Shown piece by piece: positions 17,951 through 24,641 of a DNA stretch of 56,343 nt. The stretch comes from a virus: positions 1 through 56,343 of IMG/VR virus record IMGVR_UViG_3300029448_000046; one strand, written 5' to 3'. The notes beneath the pieces were generated by a model. That model was given only the letters and a program-made list of their open reading frames with translations. It ran no database searches and was not told the DNA's origin. Made by a program: the position numbers and the translations under genes. The first letter of the stretch is position 1, and the number at the start of each line of letters is the position of its first letter.

Positions 17951-18003
17951 AAAAATGTGGTGCATGAGTGACCATACTACGGAAGAACAAGCGAGGATAA
18001 ATC

Positions 18004-18207
18004 GTGGCCGAATTAACAATGGAGCGGTTCCTAAAGTGGAAAATACTTCCAAGGCTGATGATGCTGATGTTGTCGATATCAGCGTGGAGAGTAGTCGAGT
18101 GGTTCATGCTTCTTCCAGACCCGACGACACAGCAGTCGGCACTGGTGTCTGTAGTCACGGGGGCCATGACAGGTGCGTTTGCGGTGTGGCTATCACATGA
18201 GCAATAG
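18004..18207 (+). CDS. Small membrane protein, second holin or antiholin candidate
   Basis: A 67-residue protein starting at GTG with GAGG seven bases upstream. After a basic helix (MERFLKWKILPRL) it has two hydrophobic stretches (MMLMLSISAWRVVEWFMLL and SALVSVVTGAMTGAFAVWL), a typical two-TM holin size and shape. It sits between the three-TM holin and the lysozyme. Its stop lies a few bases before the lysozyme start, so the three genes probably form one lysis cassette. An overlapping frame at 17928-18200 is judged a shadow. Confidence 0.65.
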   Translation: MAELTMERFLKWKILPRLMMLMLSISAWRVVEWFMLLPDPTTQQSALVSVVTGAMTGAFAVWLSHEQ

Positions 18208-18213
18208 GTGGCG

Positions 18214-18663
18214 ATGATGGATATTGATTTACTCAGAGAAGAACTTGCTGTTGCAGAGGGACTAAAGCATGAGATTTATTTATGCTCAATGTCCCATAAA
18301 ACTTTTGGAATTGGCCACTTAATTACAAAGTCAGACCCAGAGTATGGACAAGAGGTTGGTGAAAAGGTTTCACCTGAACGAGTCAAGGAAGCTTTCTCTC
18401 ATGATATAGTTGTTTGTCTTGAGGATTGCCGAGCAGTGTTTGAAGACTTTGATATGATGCCAGAGACGGCTCAGAGATGCTTTGCTAATATGATTTTTCA
18501 ATTAGGCAGACCAACTTTCTTAAAGTTCAAGCGCAGTATAGAGCTGGCAAAACTTTCGCGTTGGAAAGAATGCAGTAAAGAAATCCTAGATAGTAGATGG
18601 GCAAAGCAAACACCAAATCGGGCGCAAAGAATTAGCGAAAGACTTGCTACTATTGAGAGTTAG
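18214..18663 (+). CDS. T4-type lysozyme (GH24 endolysin) with Asp-to-Cys change
   Basis: A 149-residue protein aligned to T4 lysozyme through VAEGLKHEIY and HKTFGIGHLITKS. Counting from the ATG at 18214, Glu15 matches the catalytic Glu11 of T4 lysozyme and Thr30 matches Thr26. The position of the catalytic Asp20 is Cys24. The C-terminal helical lobe (NMIFQLGRPTFLKFKRSIEL, SRWAKQTPNRAQRI) is conserved, so the enzyme is probably active on peptidoglycan. The start could also be the ATG three bases later; an AGGTGG site precedes both. It has no signal peptide, so it depends on the holins. It is the last gene of the late operon. Confidence 0.85.
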   Translation: MMDIDLLREELAVAEGLKHEIYLCSMSHKTFGIGHLITKSDPEYGQEVGEKVSPERVKEAFSHDIVVCLEDCRAVFEDFDMMPETAQRCFANMIFQLGRPTFLKFKRSIELAKLSRWKECSKEILDSRWAKQTPNRAQRISERLATIES

Positions 18664-18863
18664 GTTTCGTACTTTAAAAGATTTACATCTATCGAATTCA
18701 AATACATTTTAGGCAACTGAAAAGTTGAGCCAACCCTATGTTCCGAAACAAGAAATAAATCTATTATATTTTTTCTTTGTTCGACGACGATGTAAGCCTC
18801 AATTTCTGAACCCTCAATATTAATCTTAACTGCGTGATTGTCCCGTACCGATTCTATCTTCAT
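18660..18863 (-). CDS. Small protein downstream of integrase, unrecognised
   Basis: A 67-residue minus-strand frame. The preferred ATG is preceded by TTGGAG nine bases upstream; a TTG start five codons earlier is also open. The sequence (MKIESVRDNHAVKINIEGSE, then IVVEQRKNIIDLFLVSEHRV) reads as a compact beta-rich domain without a known motif. Its last bases overlap the lysozyme stop in a tail-to-tail arrangement. It would be transcribed after the integrase across the candidate attachment site, so integration could separate it from the integrase gene. Confidence 0.5.
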   Translation of the reverse strand: MKIESVRDNHAVKINIEGSEIEAYIVVEQRKNIIDLFLVSEHRVGSTFQLPKMYLNSIDVNLLKYET

Positions 18864-18879
18864 AGCTAATAACTCCAAG

Positions 18880-19034
18880 AGTTGTCCAAAAGTTGTCCAT
18901 ACGCTTGTAAGCTATTGATATTATTATATATGTTTGGCATCCCGTATGGGTGGTAAAATAATAAAAATCAATAGGTTAATGACTGTATGGACAACTTCTT
19001 TGTATCAGGTTGTGTCAGGTTGTGTCTAGTTGTT
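18880..19034. other. Candidate phage attachment / integrase-binding region
   Basis: The 155 bases just after the integrase stop contain no gene but several repeats. A perfect 13-base inverted repeat, AAGTTGTCCATAC at 18890-18902 and its complement at 18985-18997, flanks an AT-rich core. TTGTCCA also occurs at 18882-18888 and again, inverted, just inside the end of the integrase gene. Three tandem 10-base units (TCAGGTTGTG twice, then TCTAGTTGTT) fill 19005-19034. Integrase core and arm sites have this look, and attP normally lies next to int. I cannot define the core because no host sequence is available, and I see no tRNA-like sequence here. Confidence 0.45.
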
Positions 19035-20099
19035 TCAACCTTGGACAAGTAATTTGTTGTTTGTTTGAGATATAATGTTAGAGCCAACCTCACTTGACTT
19101 AGTCATAAACTCTGGCTGAAATCTCGCGTAATGATTTTGAGTTGTTGCAGTATTTGTGTGACCCAAATAGTTTGATATCTCCAAAATAGGTACACCATTC
19201 TTAGCCATCTGCACGGCACATGTGTGTCTCAAGCAGTGTGGATTAACATCTTTTAAGCCTGATTTTTTTACAGCCTTTTGAAAATGTGTATAGATTGTTT
19301 TGATTGGTTTGCCATCTTTCTCAACCAAAAAACCACTAGAGCTTTTGGACACAGCCTCTTTAAGTATCGGCTTTAGTGCGCTAGGCATTCTAATAATAGA
19401 GCGAGGCTTGTGCTTGCCCTCTATGCTGGGGTTGTTGAAGTTAATTATGTTGTCAGAAAAGTTGATGTTGGACTCAGTCAACTGAAGTATAGCTTCGCTT
19501 CGTGCGGCTGTCGCTAGAGCTATAGTTGTCCATACCTGCACAAACCATTCATCACAACTTTCCAAAAGAACTTTTATTTCTGAAAGCGTGAGGAACCTGT
19601 CCCTCACTCCAGACTTCACAAGTTTCATTTTGAAGGGGGTCCACTCAATCAACTCTTCTTCATGACAGAAATTAAGAGCCGCATTCAAAACGCCCAGTTC
19701 GCGTGAAGCTGACTGAGGTAAGACTGGTCTGCTTCTTATATAATTTCTAACATCCTGCTTACAGAAACTAGAAATTTTTCTGTTACCAAAATAGTTTGTC
19801 AGTTGTTTAACAATTGAATAGTGACGAGTCATATTTCGCTTAGTCGTTTTTCTGGATATAAGTTCTTTAGTATATTCCTGAAGAACTTCTGACAGAGTGC
19901 TAATTAAGTCTAAGTCAAACTCATCTGATTGTCCTGTAACCCAACCACTGAAGACCTGCTTTGCTTTCTCTTCATCCTCTTGGCCAGTAGAATACCTTCT
20001 TGGTACAACGACCCACTGTCCACCTCGGTGGACTTTTTCTGTCCAGTATATCTCCCAGTGTCTTCTGTCTCCGCGAGGCTCTTTAAGTTTGTATTCCAT
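19035..20099 (-). CDS. int: Tyrosine recombinase integrase
   Basis: The 354-residue start used here (MEYKLKEPRGDRRHWEIYWT) is preceded by GGAAGGAG seven bases upstream; an in-frame ATG further upstream lacks such a site. An N-terminal arm-binding-like segment is followed by a core-binding domain (about 65-155) and a catalytic domain with Arg200 (ATAARSEAI), His298 and Arg301 (PHCLRH), His314 (LGHTNTAT) and the nucleophile Tyr324 (QNHYARF). All catalytic residues are present, so site-specific integration and excision are expected. It lies beside the candidate attachment region and overlaps the excisionase-like gene by 190 bases. Its presence makes the phage probably temperate. Confidence 0.93.
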   Translation of the reverse strand: MEYKLKEPRGDRRHWEIYWTEKVHRGGQWVVVPRRYSTGQEDEEKAKQVFSGWVTGQSDEFDLDLISTLSEVLQEYTKELISRKTTKRNMTRHYSIVKQLTNYFGNRKISSFCKQDVRNYIRSRPVLPQSASRELGVLNAALNFCHEEELIEWTPFKMKLVKSGVRDRFLTLSEIKVLLESCDEWFVQVWTTIALATAARSEAILQLTESNINFSDNIINFNNPSIEGKHKPRSIIRMPSALKPILKEAVSKSSSGFLVEKDGKPIKTIYTHFQKAVKKSGLKDVNPHCLRHTCAVQMAKNGVPILEISNYLGHTNTATTQNHYARFQPEFMTKSSEVGSNIISQTNNKLLVQG

Positions 20100-20257
20100 T
20101 TCATATCTCCTTCCTCTTGAGAAAGGATAGAAGATAACAGTATTCTTACAGACCGTCCACATTTTATAGACTTGATTGTATTATTCTTGACCATTCTTAC
20201 AACAGTTGAGCGAGATACTTGCAGAATATCTTGTGTTTGTCTCACTGTAACGTACAT
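19910..20257 (-). CDS. Excisionase-like MerR-type DNA-binding protein
   Basis: The first 50 residues (MYVTVRQTQDILQVSRSTVV, RMVKNNTIKSIKCGRSVRI) fit the winged-helix fold shared by excisionases and MerR-like proteins: 'tv.qaAeiL.vSrsTV.rmi..g.i....v.g.rri'. The open frame continues for 65 more residues, but these lie inside the integrase gene in another frame and look unstructured, so the functional protein is mainly the N-terminal domain. The gene is directly upstream of int and is probably its directionality factor. The site before its ATG is weak (AGAGTGG 13 bases upstream). Confidence 0.68.
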   Translation of the reverse strand: MYVTVRQTQDILQVSRSTVVRMVKNNTIKSIKCGRSVRILLSSILSQEEGDMKWNTNLKSLAETEDTGRYTGQKKSTEVDSGSLYQEGILLAKRMKRKQSRSSVVGLQDNQMSLT

Positions 20258-20322
20258 ATTATCTATTAACCACTCTTGTATTGACTACTATATACATATT
20301 TATAACTCAATAATCCCTGGAA

Positions 20323-20793
20323 CTAACGTATCCAAACCCTAAAGTTCTTAACAAGGTTATCCATCTTCTGGCGTAAAGCCTCGGCATCTGAATTACCCAG
20401 TTCGCTTCTACTTTTAATACGGAGCTTGGCCTTCAAAGCATTAGCCGCTTCGGCTTCATGTTCAGCCAACCCCCAATCATAAAACCCCTCGTCCTGTGCG
20501 AGAGCTTCCATGTACCTTTGAAAGTTAACATCCTTACAAAGCATAACTGCTCTCTGAATATATTTTTTGTTTGGGTTATCACCCACCTCTGGTTCAGGGT
20601 TGTCGTAGTCCATAGCCTTTAAACCAATAGCCAGTGGCAGACCTGTTGGCGCGAACACCAGCCAGTCAGCCTGACCGAACTCATGAACGGTTAGTGTGAG
20701 TTGCCAAAGTCCATCAGTCGTCTGTCTGATTGCGTGTTTCTTGGCTTCAAACCCAGATACCTCGGTGAAGGCTGTTCGTGGTGTCGGTTTCAT
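20323..20793 (-). CDS. Recombination-block protein, unrecognised
   Basis: A 156-residue protein whose ATG overlaps the stop of the preceding small gene (ATGA). It starts MKPTPRTAFTEVSGFEAKKH and contains a beta segment (GLWQLTLTVHEFGQADWLVF) followed by helices with many Ala, Glu and Lys residues (AEHEAEAANALKAKLRIKSR). I do not recognise the family. Its place among SSB, annealing protein and nuclease suggests a role in DNA recombination or host interaction, but nothing in the sequence shows a catalytic site. Confidence 0.6.
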   Translation of the reverse strand: MKPTPRTAFTEVSGFEAKKHAIRQTTDGLWQLTLTVHEFGQADWLVFAPTGLPLAIGLKAMDYDNPEPEVGDNPNKKYIQRAVMLCKDVNFQRYMEALAQDEGFYDWGLAEHEAEAANALKAKLRIKSRSELGNSDAEALRQKMDNLVKNFRVWIR

Positions 20794-20969
20794 TCAAGCT
20801 CCTCATAATATACAGAACGATAAGCCTCTCTAATTAGTTGAGCTACAGACGTGTATTTGTTCTCACGCTTGGAGACATCGTGTGCCACCTTGGTAAGCAC
20901 TTCCCAATCTCTTCGGGGCATTAATAAATTATATGTTTTGTTCTTCGACAGTTTTTTAAAACCAGTCAT
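20790..20969 (-). CDS. Small ribbon-helix-helix-like regulator
   Basis: The start used (MTGFKKLSKNKTYNLLMPRR) has GGAG six bases upstream and overlaps the stop of the HNH gene (ATGA); an ATG four codons earlier has no such site. The 59 residues read as a strand (KTYNLLMPRRDWEVL) followed by two helices (TKVAHDVSKRENKYTSVAQL and IREAYRSVYYEEL), the layout of CopG/Arc-type DNA-binding proteins. It may regulate this block. The assignment rests on the predicted pattern only. Confidence 0.55.
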   Translation of the reverse strand: MTGFKKLSKNKTYNLLMPRRDWEVLTKVAHDVSKRENKYTSVAQLIREAYRSVYYEELE

Positions 20970-21256
20970 ATTGAACTCCATATTTCTTCAGCCGCCGCCA
21001 GTGCATCAATCCCTGCAAACGCCCAGTAAAGACGCTCTCCTTCTTGCGTGACGTGTAATTCGTGATGACAAGTTCCACAGAGCGGAACGGTATACTGGTC
21101 TCCAACCTTCTGACCAAAACCACGATGCTCAGAAAACTGAATATGATGAGCGTGATTTGGTGCAGGAGAACCGCACACTAGACATGGCAGTTTCCTAACC
21201 TTGTCTAGGTGCTTTCGAGAACGAATTTTTTTTTCCTTAAAACGGGATATCGTCAT
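20966..21256 (-). CDS. HNH-type nuclease-like zinc protein (DUF968-like)
   Basis: A 96-residue protein from the ATG at 21256, which overlaps the end of the SSB gene by 20 bases. The conserved block is RSRKHLDKVRKLPCLVCGSP, then HAHHIQF, VPLCGTCHHELH and a final helix. The two Cys pairs (CLVC, CGTC) and the HH..H pattern match the HNH fold seen in the DUF968/Ref/NinG-like recombination nucleases of phages. It probably cuts or processes recombination intermediates. The start is uncertain because the AAGGA site is 11 bases away and a second AAGGA lies inside the overlap. Confidence 0.72.
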   Translation of the reverse strand: MTISRFKEKKIRSRKHLDKVRKLPCLVCGSPAPNHAHHIQFSEHRGFGQKVGDQYTVPLCGTCHHELHVTQEGERLYWAFAGIDALAAAEEIWSSI

Positions 21257-21596
21257 CCAGTTTGTCTTCCTTGGGTGCATCTGAGGACTTGTCTGATGCT
21301 GACTTTGGTGGAAGCACAACCGCATTTACTCGCACGTTGAGGTTCATGTACTTTGCATCTTTGAGTGTAGCCTTTAACTCACCACTGACTGTAACCAAAC
21401 CACCCTTGGAGAGAGTTACTTTGCTTGGGTCCTTTAAATACCAATAGCACTGAAACCAATTGGTGTGTGATTGGTTGTCACCCTTTGGGTCATATTGATT
21501 TTGAGCAACCTTAAATGCGACAGTGTTATCTCCTACCACCTTCGCATCTTCCACTAAGTAACCAGCAAAGGTTATACTATTTAATTGATTAGCCAT
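21237..21596 (-). CDS. ssb: Single-stranded DNA-binding protein
   Basis: The ATG with GAGGAG seven bases upstream gives 119 residues starting MANQLNSITFAGYLVEDAKV. The OB-fold pattern is clear: N-terminal strand, FQCYWYLKDPSKVTLSKGGL, VTVSGELKATLKDAKYMNL and VRVNAVVLPP. A disordered linker leads to the acidic tip DDDIPF that SSB proteins use to recruit partner enzymes. It lies between the annealing protein and the HNH protein, as in many phage recombination operons. Confidence 0.88.
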   Translation of the reverse strand: MANQLNSITFAGYLVEDAKVVGDNTVAFKVAQNQYDPKGDNQSHTNWFQCYWYLKDPSKVTLSKGGLVTVSGELKATLKDAKYMNLNVRVNAVVLPPKSASDKSSDAPKEDKLDDDIPF

Positions 21597-22269
21597 TTGA
21601 ATTCTCCTCATATTCAGCCTGAGTTGGTAGTTTTGATGTGTAGTCTTTCCATAGTTTCTCTAAGTCTGAGTGTAGCTCACTGTTATTAGACTGAAGATGC
21701 TCAAAGAAACTAGATTTTTCTATGATGTAGTCCGTGACCTCTTCCTTAAATCTTTTTTGTGATAGCTCATTTTGAAACTTCATAACTAATTCTCGTAATT
21801 TAGCACCGCCTTTAAACTGCAATTTAACTACGTTGCCAGACTGAACAGCAAACTCAACTTCCTCAAGAGTTGCCATCTCTCCGCCGTGGATACCAAGATT
21901 GGCTAGCATTCTGCCGACGGATGATGTCTCAGAATTTTCTACCGCACTAGTTTGATTGATACGGTTGGACGTTCTGTCCTCTTCACTGGTTCCAGTTGAT
22001 TTTACGTTCTTCATCTGGACTATCTCTTGGCCATCCTCATTAATAATGACATCAATTTCCTCTGCCAAATATGCCCTAGTGATAACCTTATCATCATGTG
22101 TCTCAACACGGGTGAAGACTGAAGCATATTCTACAATGTCTTCAGCAGAAATTTCTCTTCGGAACAACTCAGTACGCAACGAAACAGAACTGTAATCATT
22201 CTTACCAATCCTAATTTTATTGTCAGCATTTTTCAGAAGCCTCTGGATATCAGATATTTTATTTGTCAT
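21589..22269 (-). CDS. Erf/Rad52-type single-strand annealing protein (putative)
   Basis: A 226-residue protein that overlaps the exonuclease gene upstream and the SSB gene downstream. The block from about 55 to 135 (VFTRVETHDDKVITRAYLAE, then INQTSAVENSETSSVGRMLA, NLGIHGG and MATLEEVEFA) matches the region around 'N.tSA.ENcETSAvGRALA.lG.gg.iAs.eEv' in phage Erf-like recombinases. The helical C-terminal part differs from the classic family. Together with the neighbouring exonuclease and SSB it makes a Red-like recombination module. Confidence 0.68.
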   Translation of the reverse strand: MTNKISDIQRLLKNADNKIRIGKNDYSSVSLRTELFRREISAEDIVEYASVFTRVETHDDKVITRAYLAEEIDVIINEDGQEIVQMKNVKSTGTSEEDRTSNRINQTSAVENSETSSVGRMLANLGIHGGEMATLEEVEFAVQSGNVVKLQFKGGAKLRELVMKFQNELSQKRFKEEVTDYIIEKSSFFEHLQSNNSELHSDLEKLWKDYTSKLPTQAEYEENSNG

Positions 22270-23116
22270 CTGTCAAAACCTCTTTCGTAAATTGTTCAGA
22301 TTGATACTGGTCACAGAAGGGCGCGACATCACAAAATCTAGTGCATCTAATTGGCTCGGCCTCTCTCTTTTGAATAAAGACTGGTGTCTTTGTGGTGTGT
22401 GCCAATGCTTCATCCATTGTTGAATAGAGACGTAAAGTTTTCTTTGTCTTCTCAGAGACAACTGCGAACTTTGCTGGTCGCATCCACCTGTCTTCGTCGG
22501 TGCATAGAGGGATTGATTCTGACAGGTGTAACTGCAATCGCTCATTGACATAATCCTCTGCCTCATTTTCTAACCATAGCGGCAAGGAAAACACTGGGAA
22601 CATTGTGTCAGGGTAATCACCACCAACTTTAATGTCAGACCAGTCTCGTAAAACGCCACTTATATAAAGATTTTTTGGTGTCATATCGTTTGCGCGTAAG
22701 AGAAACGCATATATGTTGAGTTGTTTTTCAAACTCTTTCATATCAGTCTGAGCTTTATAAGCTGTCATAAGCTTATAATCCCAGATGTTCCACCCACCCT
22801 CGACAGGCTCAAGCGCATCAGGCGAACCCGATATAACTTTATCACCTACCCGTGCGTATAATCGTTTCTCAGTAACCCAATGGGGTGGTGAGTTCTGCTC
22901 CATAAGCAGATGCCAAGCCTCTCCAAGTTTGGCATAACCTCTTTTAAGCGGGTCAACTTTAATTTTTTTTCCATGCTCTTTGTACAGTCTGGATATTCTT
23001 GGAGAGTCCTTTAATCTGGTAGCTGATACATCTGTAGGTATTGCACCAGAGTTGTAACCATCTTTATTAAGATAGGACTTCAAAGAGTCTGGCAGAATTT
23101 CTTTAGCTAATTTCAT
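22259..23116 (-). CDS. PD-(D/E)XK exonuclease of RecB/Cas4 type with Cys cluster
   Basis: A 285-residue nuclease. His69 (GEAWHLL), Asp100 (SGSPDAL), the DYK at 113-115 (IWDYKL) and Gln132 (KQLNIYAFLL) form the active-site series of RecB-family exonucleases. Near the C-terminus CTRFCDVAPFC, together with an earlier Cys (PLCTDED), gives four cysteines like the Fe-S cluster of Cas4 and AddB proteins. It would resect DNA ends for the annealing protein encoded next to it. A weak ribosome site precedes the ATG. It is the first gene after the repressor in this operon. Confidence 0.83.
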   Translation of the reverse strand: MKLAKEILPDSLKSYLNKDGYNSGAIPTDVSATRLKDSPRISRLYKEHGKKIKVDPLKRGYAKLGEAWHLLMEQNSPPHWVTEKRLYARVGDKVISGSPDALEPVEGGWNIWDYKLMTAYKAQTDMKEFEKQLNIYAFLLRANDMTPKNLYISGVLRDWSDIKVGGDYPDTMFPVFSLPLWLENEAEDYVNERLQLHLSESIPLCTDEDRWMRPAKFAVVSEKTKKTLRLYSTMDEALAHTTKTPVFIQKREAEPIRCTRFCDVAPFCDQYQSEQFTKEVLTDDK

Positions 23117-23169
23117 ATAGCTAATCTAATACAATTAAATACAATGTCAAGATTTTAGAGGTAGAATAC

Positions 23170-23841
23170 TCAGAAATCTGCACTTAATCTAATTAGCTTA
23201 CCTTCTACTGTAAATTCTTCTTGAGACAACTCTTCAACATCTTTCATCAAAACATCCTTGGCGACTAGGAATTTTTCAGAGCCAAGCTTCCTGTCTAGCC
23301 ACCTATAGTAATTTCTACCTGAAGATTGAATTGCGTATATACTTTTCTTTTTAAACTCAGTCTTCTCCCACCACGCAAAAACATTTACACCAATAAGCGC
23401 ATCGCACTCTGTGTCCATTACACGGCTAATCCAATCAACATTAATATATTTTGTAAAATCCTTATATAAAACAATATGATTTTGGGGATTTTTAGTTTCA
23501 TGATAGTGAGCTTGTACAGCACCCTCGTTGTGGTCATAAACTCCAACCTCAGTATATTTATCAGGTACAAAAATTGATGGTGTCGGTGAGGCACATTCAG
23601 ATAAACCAAAGAGATAGTTTAAATTAACATTAAATTTCTCAGCTATATCACGCAGTAGTAAAAGGTCTGGATGAGTCGGTCCTGCTATAACATGGTTAAA
23701 TGTTCTAGCATCCATGCCAAGCATGTCTGCCGCCTTGGATTGCGTAAGGTCTCTCTCAATTAAAAGCTTACGCAGTGCCTCTCTAAAAGGCGCGTAATCT
23801 CGTTTAACTCTAGTTACTTTTGTAGGTTTTAATCTGGCCAT
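23170..23841 (-). CDS. CI-like repressor with HTH and degenerate S24-like C-terminus
   Basis: A 223-residue protein with AGGGAG seven bases before its ATG. Residues about 27-80 are an XRE-type helix-turn-helix (LTQSKAADMLGMDARTFNHV, then LLLLRDIAEKFNVNLNYLFG). After a linker, residues about 140-223 follow the order of an S24 repressor domain (DALIGVNVFAWW, KSIYAIQSSGRNYYRWLDRK). However, the usual G-D-S-M serine motif reads MDTECDAL and the catalytic lysine strand reads YYRWLD. It may bind DNA and dimerise without self-cleaving, so induction could need another signal. It is divergent from the VRR-NUC gene, the likely lytic switch point. Confidence 0.8.
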   Translation of the reverse strand: MARLKPTKVTRVKRDYAPFREALRKLLIERDLTQSKAADMLGMDARTFNHVIAGPTHPDLLLLRDIAEKFNVNLNYLFGLSECASPTPSIFVPDKYTEVGVYDHNEGAVQAHYHETKNPQNHIVLYKDFTKYINVDWISRVMDTECDALIGVNVFAWWEKTEFKKKSIYAIQSSGRNYYRWLDRKLGSEKFLVAKDVLMKDVEELSQEEFTVEGKLIRLSADF

Positions 23842-23905
23842 ATAATTTCTCCCTTAAAAATTACATATTTCAGAGTGGGGTTTTCACTATAGGTCAAAAA
23901 ATTTC
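23842..23905. promoter_or_regulatory. Divergent promoter/operator between repressor and replication genes
   Basis: This 64-base AT-rich gap separates the leftward repressor gene from the rightward replication genes and must hold both promoters. A short inverted repeat, AGTG at 23874-23877 and CACT at 23885-23888 around seven bases, and the sequence TTTCA twice are the only symmetric elements I see. The minus strand has a TTGACC box but no well-spaced -10 box. Operator assignment is inferred from position. Confidence 0.4.
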
Positions 23906-24343
23906 ATGACACAACGCGAACGAATCAAGAACATGCAAGTTTTTAAGTCTAAAACTGTCCGAAAAGAGCCTGAATTACTAATTCAAAGTAATATAATTCA
24001 GATGCTGAAGGAAAATTTAAAACATAATGTGCTTATGACAGCCTTCCCTGCTGGTGGCGGTGGCAGGGTAAGAGGTGCTAAACTAAAAAGGGCTGGCCTT
24101 CAATCTGGTTGGCCTGACATTCAGCTTATACATGAAGGACGTTACTACGGTCTAGAAGTAAAGACCAGCACAGGCCGATTATCTCCAGCGCAGAAAATCA
24201 TACATCAAAAACTAACTGATAGTGGCTGTCTTGTTGCAGTCGTTAAGTCAGTTACTGACGCACAGGAGAAAATAGTTGAGTGGGGCATCTCTAGAAGGTA
24301 TAAAAAGAATGTGGAGAGCGACAATATTACAGGCGTTACTTGA
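23906..24343 (+). CDS. VRR-NUC domain nuclease
   Basis: A 145-residue protein. The conserved series PAGGGGRVRGAKLKRAGLQS, GWPDIQL, GLEVKTSTGRLSPAQ and LVAVVKSVTDAQEKI is the VRR-NUC domain, a PD-(D/E)XK nuclease fold with Asp in GWPD and Glu/Lys in LEVK. Such phage proteins are thought to cut branched DNA during replication or recombination. No clear ribosome site precedes the ATG at 23906; an ATG nine codons later is also possible. It is the first gene rightward of the repressor junction. Confidence 0.85.
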   Translation: MTQRERIKNMQVFKSKTVRKEPELLIQSNIIQMLKENLKHNVLMTAFPAGGGGRVRGAKLKRAGLQSGWPDIQLIHEGRYYGLEVKTSTGRLSPAQKIIHQKLTDSGCLVAVVKSVTDAQEKIVEWGISRRYKKNVESDNITGVT

Positions 24344-24641
24344 TGCTTGTAACTTAGGTCGTTCACTCAATCCCAGTTGGCCAGAATGGAAACATGAAAA
24401 GGTTAGATGCGAAGCAACAGATTGGTTGCTTGGTGATAGCCAAGACTTTGCCGAAGTTTGCGAAGCCGCTGACATACAGAAAGAATATATAGCCAAGTTC
24501 GCCTTGAGAATATCCAAAGGTGACAACAAGGCAAAACAATTACTAATTGAATGGCGAGATACATTCGCTAAACAAGGAAGGAAGATAAAGAATGGCGTGG
24601 AAGTCGAACTCGAACCCGATGTTTCGGACGAAATTTTCTGA
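24309..24641 (+). CDS. Conserved-looking helical protein, unrecognised
   Basis: The ATG at 24309 (MWRATILQALLDACNLGRSL) follows an AAGG site; a TTG eleven codons earlier is also open. The 110 residues are mostly helical and charged (DSQDFAEVCEAADIQKEYIA, KFALRISKGDNKAKQLLIEW). It begins inside the VRR-NUC gene and ends 50 bases inside the reductase gene, so all three are tightly coupled. The central part looks like a small helix-turn-helix protein, but I cannot place it in a family. Confidence 0.5.
   Translation: MWRATILQALLDACNLGRSLNPSWPEWKHEKVRCEATDWLLGDSQDFAEVCEAADIQKEYIAKFALRISKGDNKAKQLLIEWRDTFAKQGRKIKNGVEVELEPDVSDEIF

Noticed and set aside
17928-18200. Open frame overlapping the small membrane protein gene
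   Set aside because: Charged, no membrane segment, and no ribosome site. The other frame has a clear holin-like pattern and a GAGG-preceded GTG.
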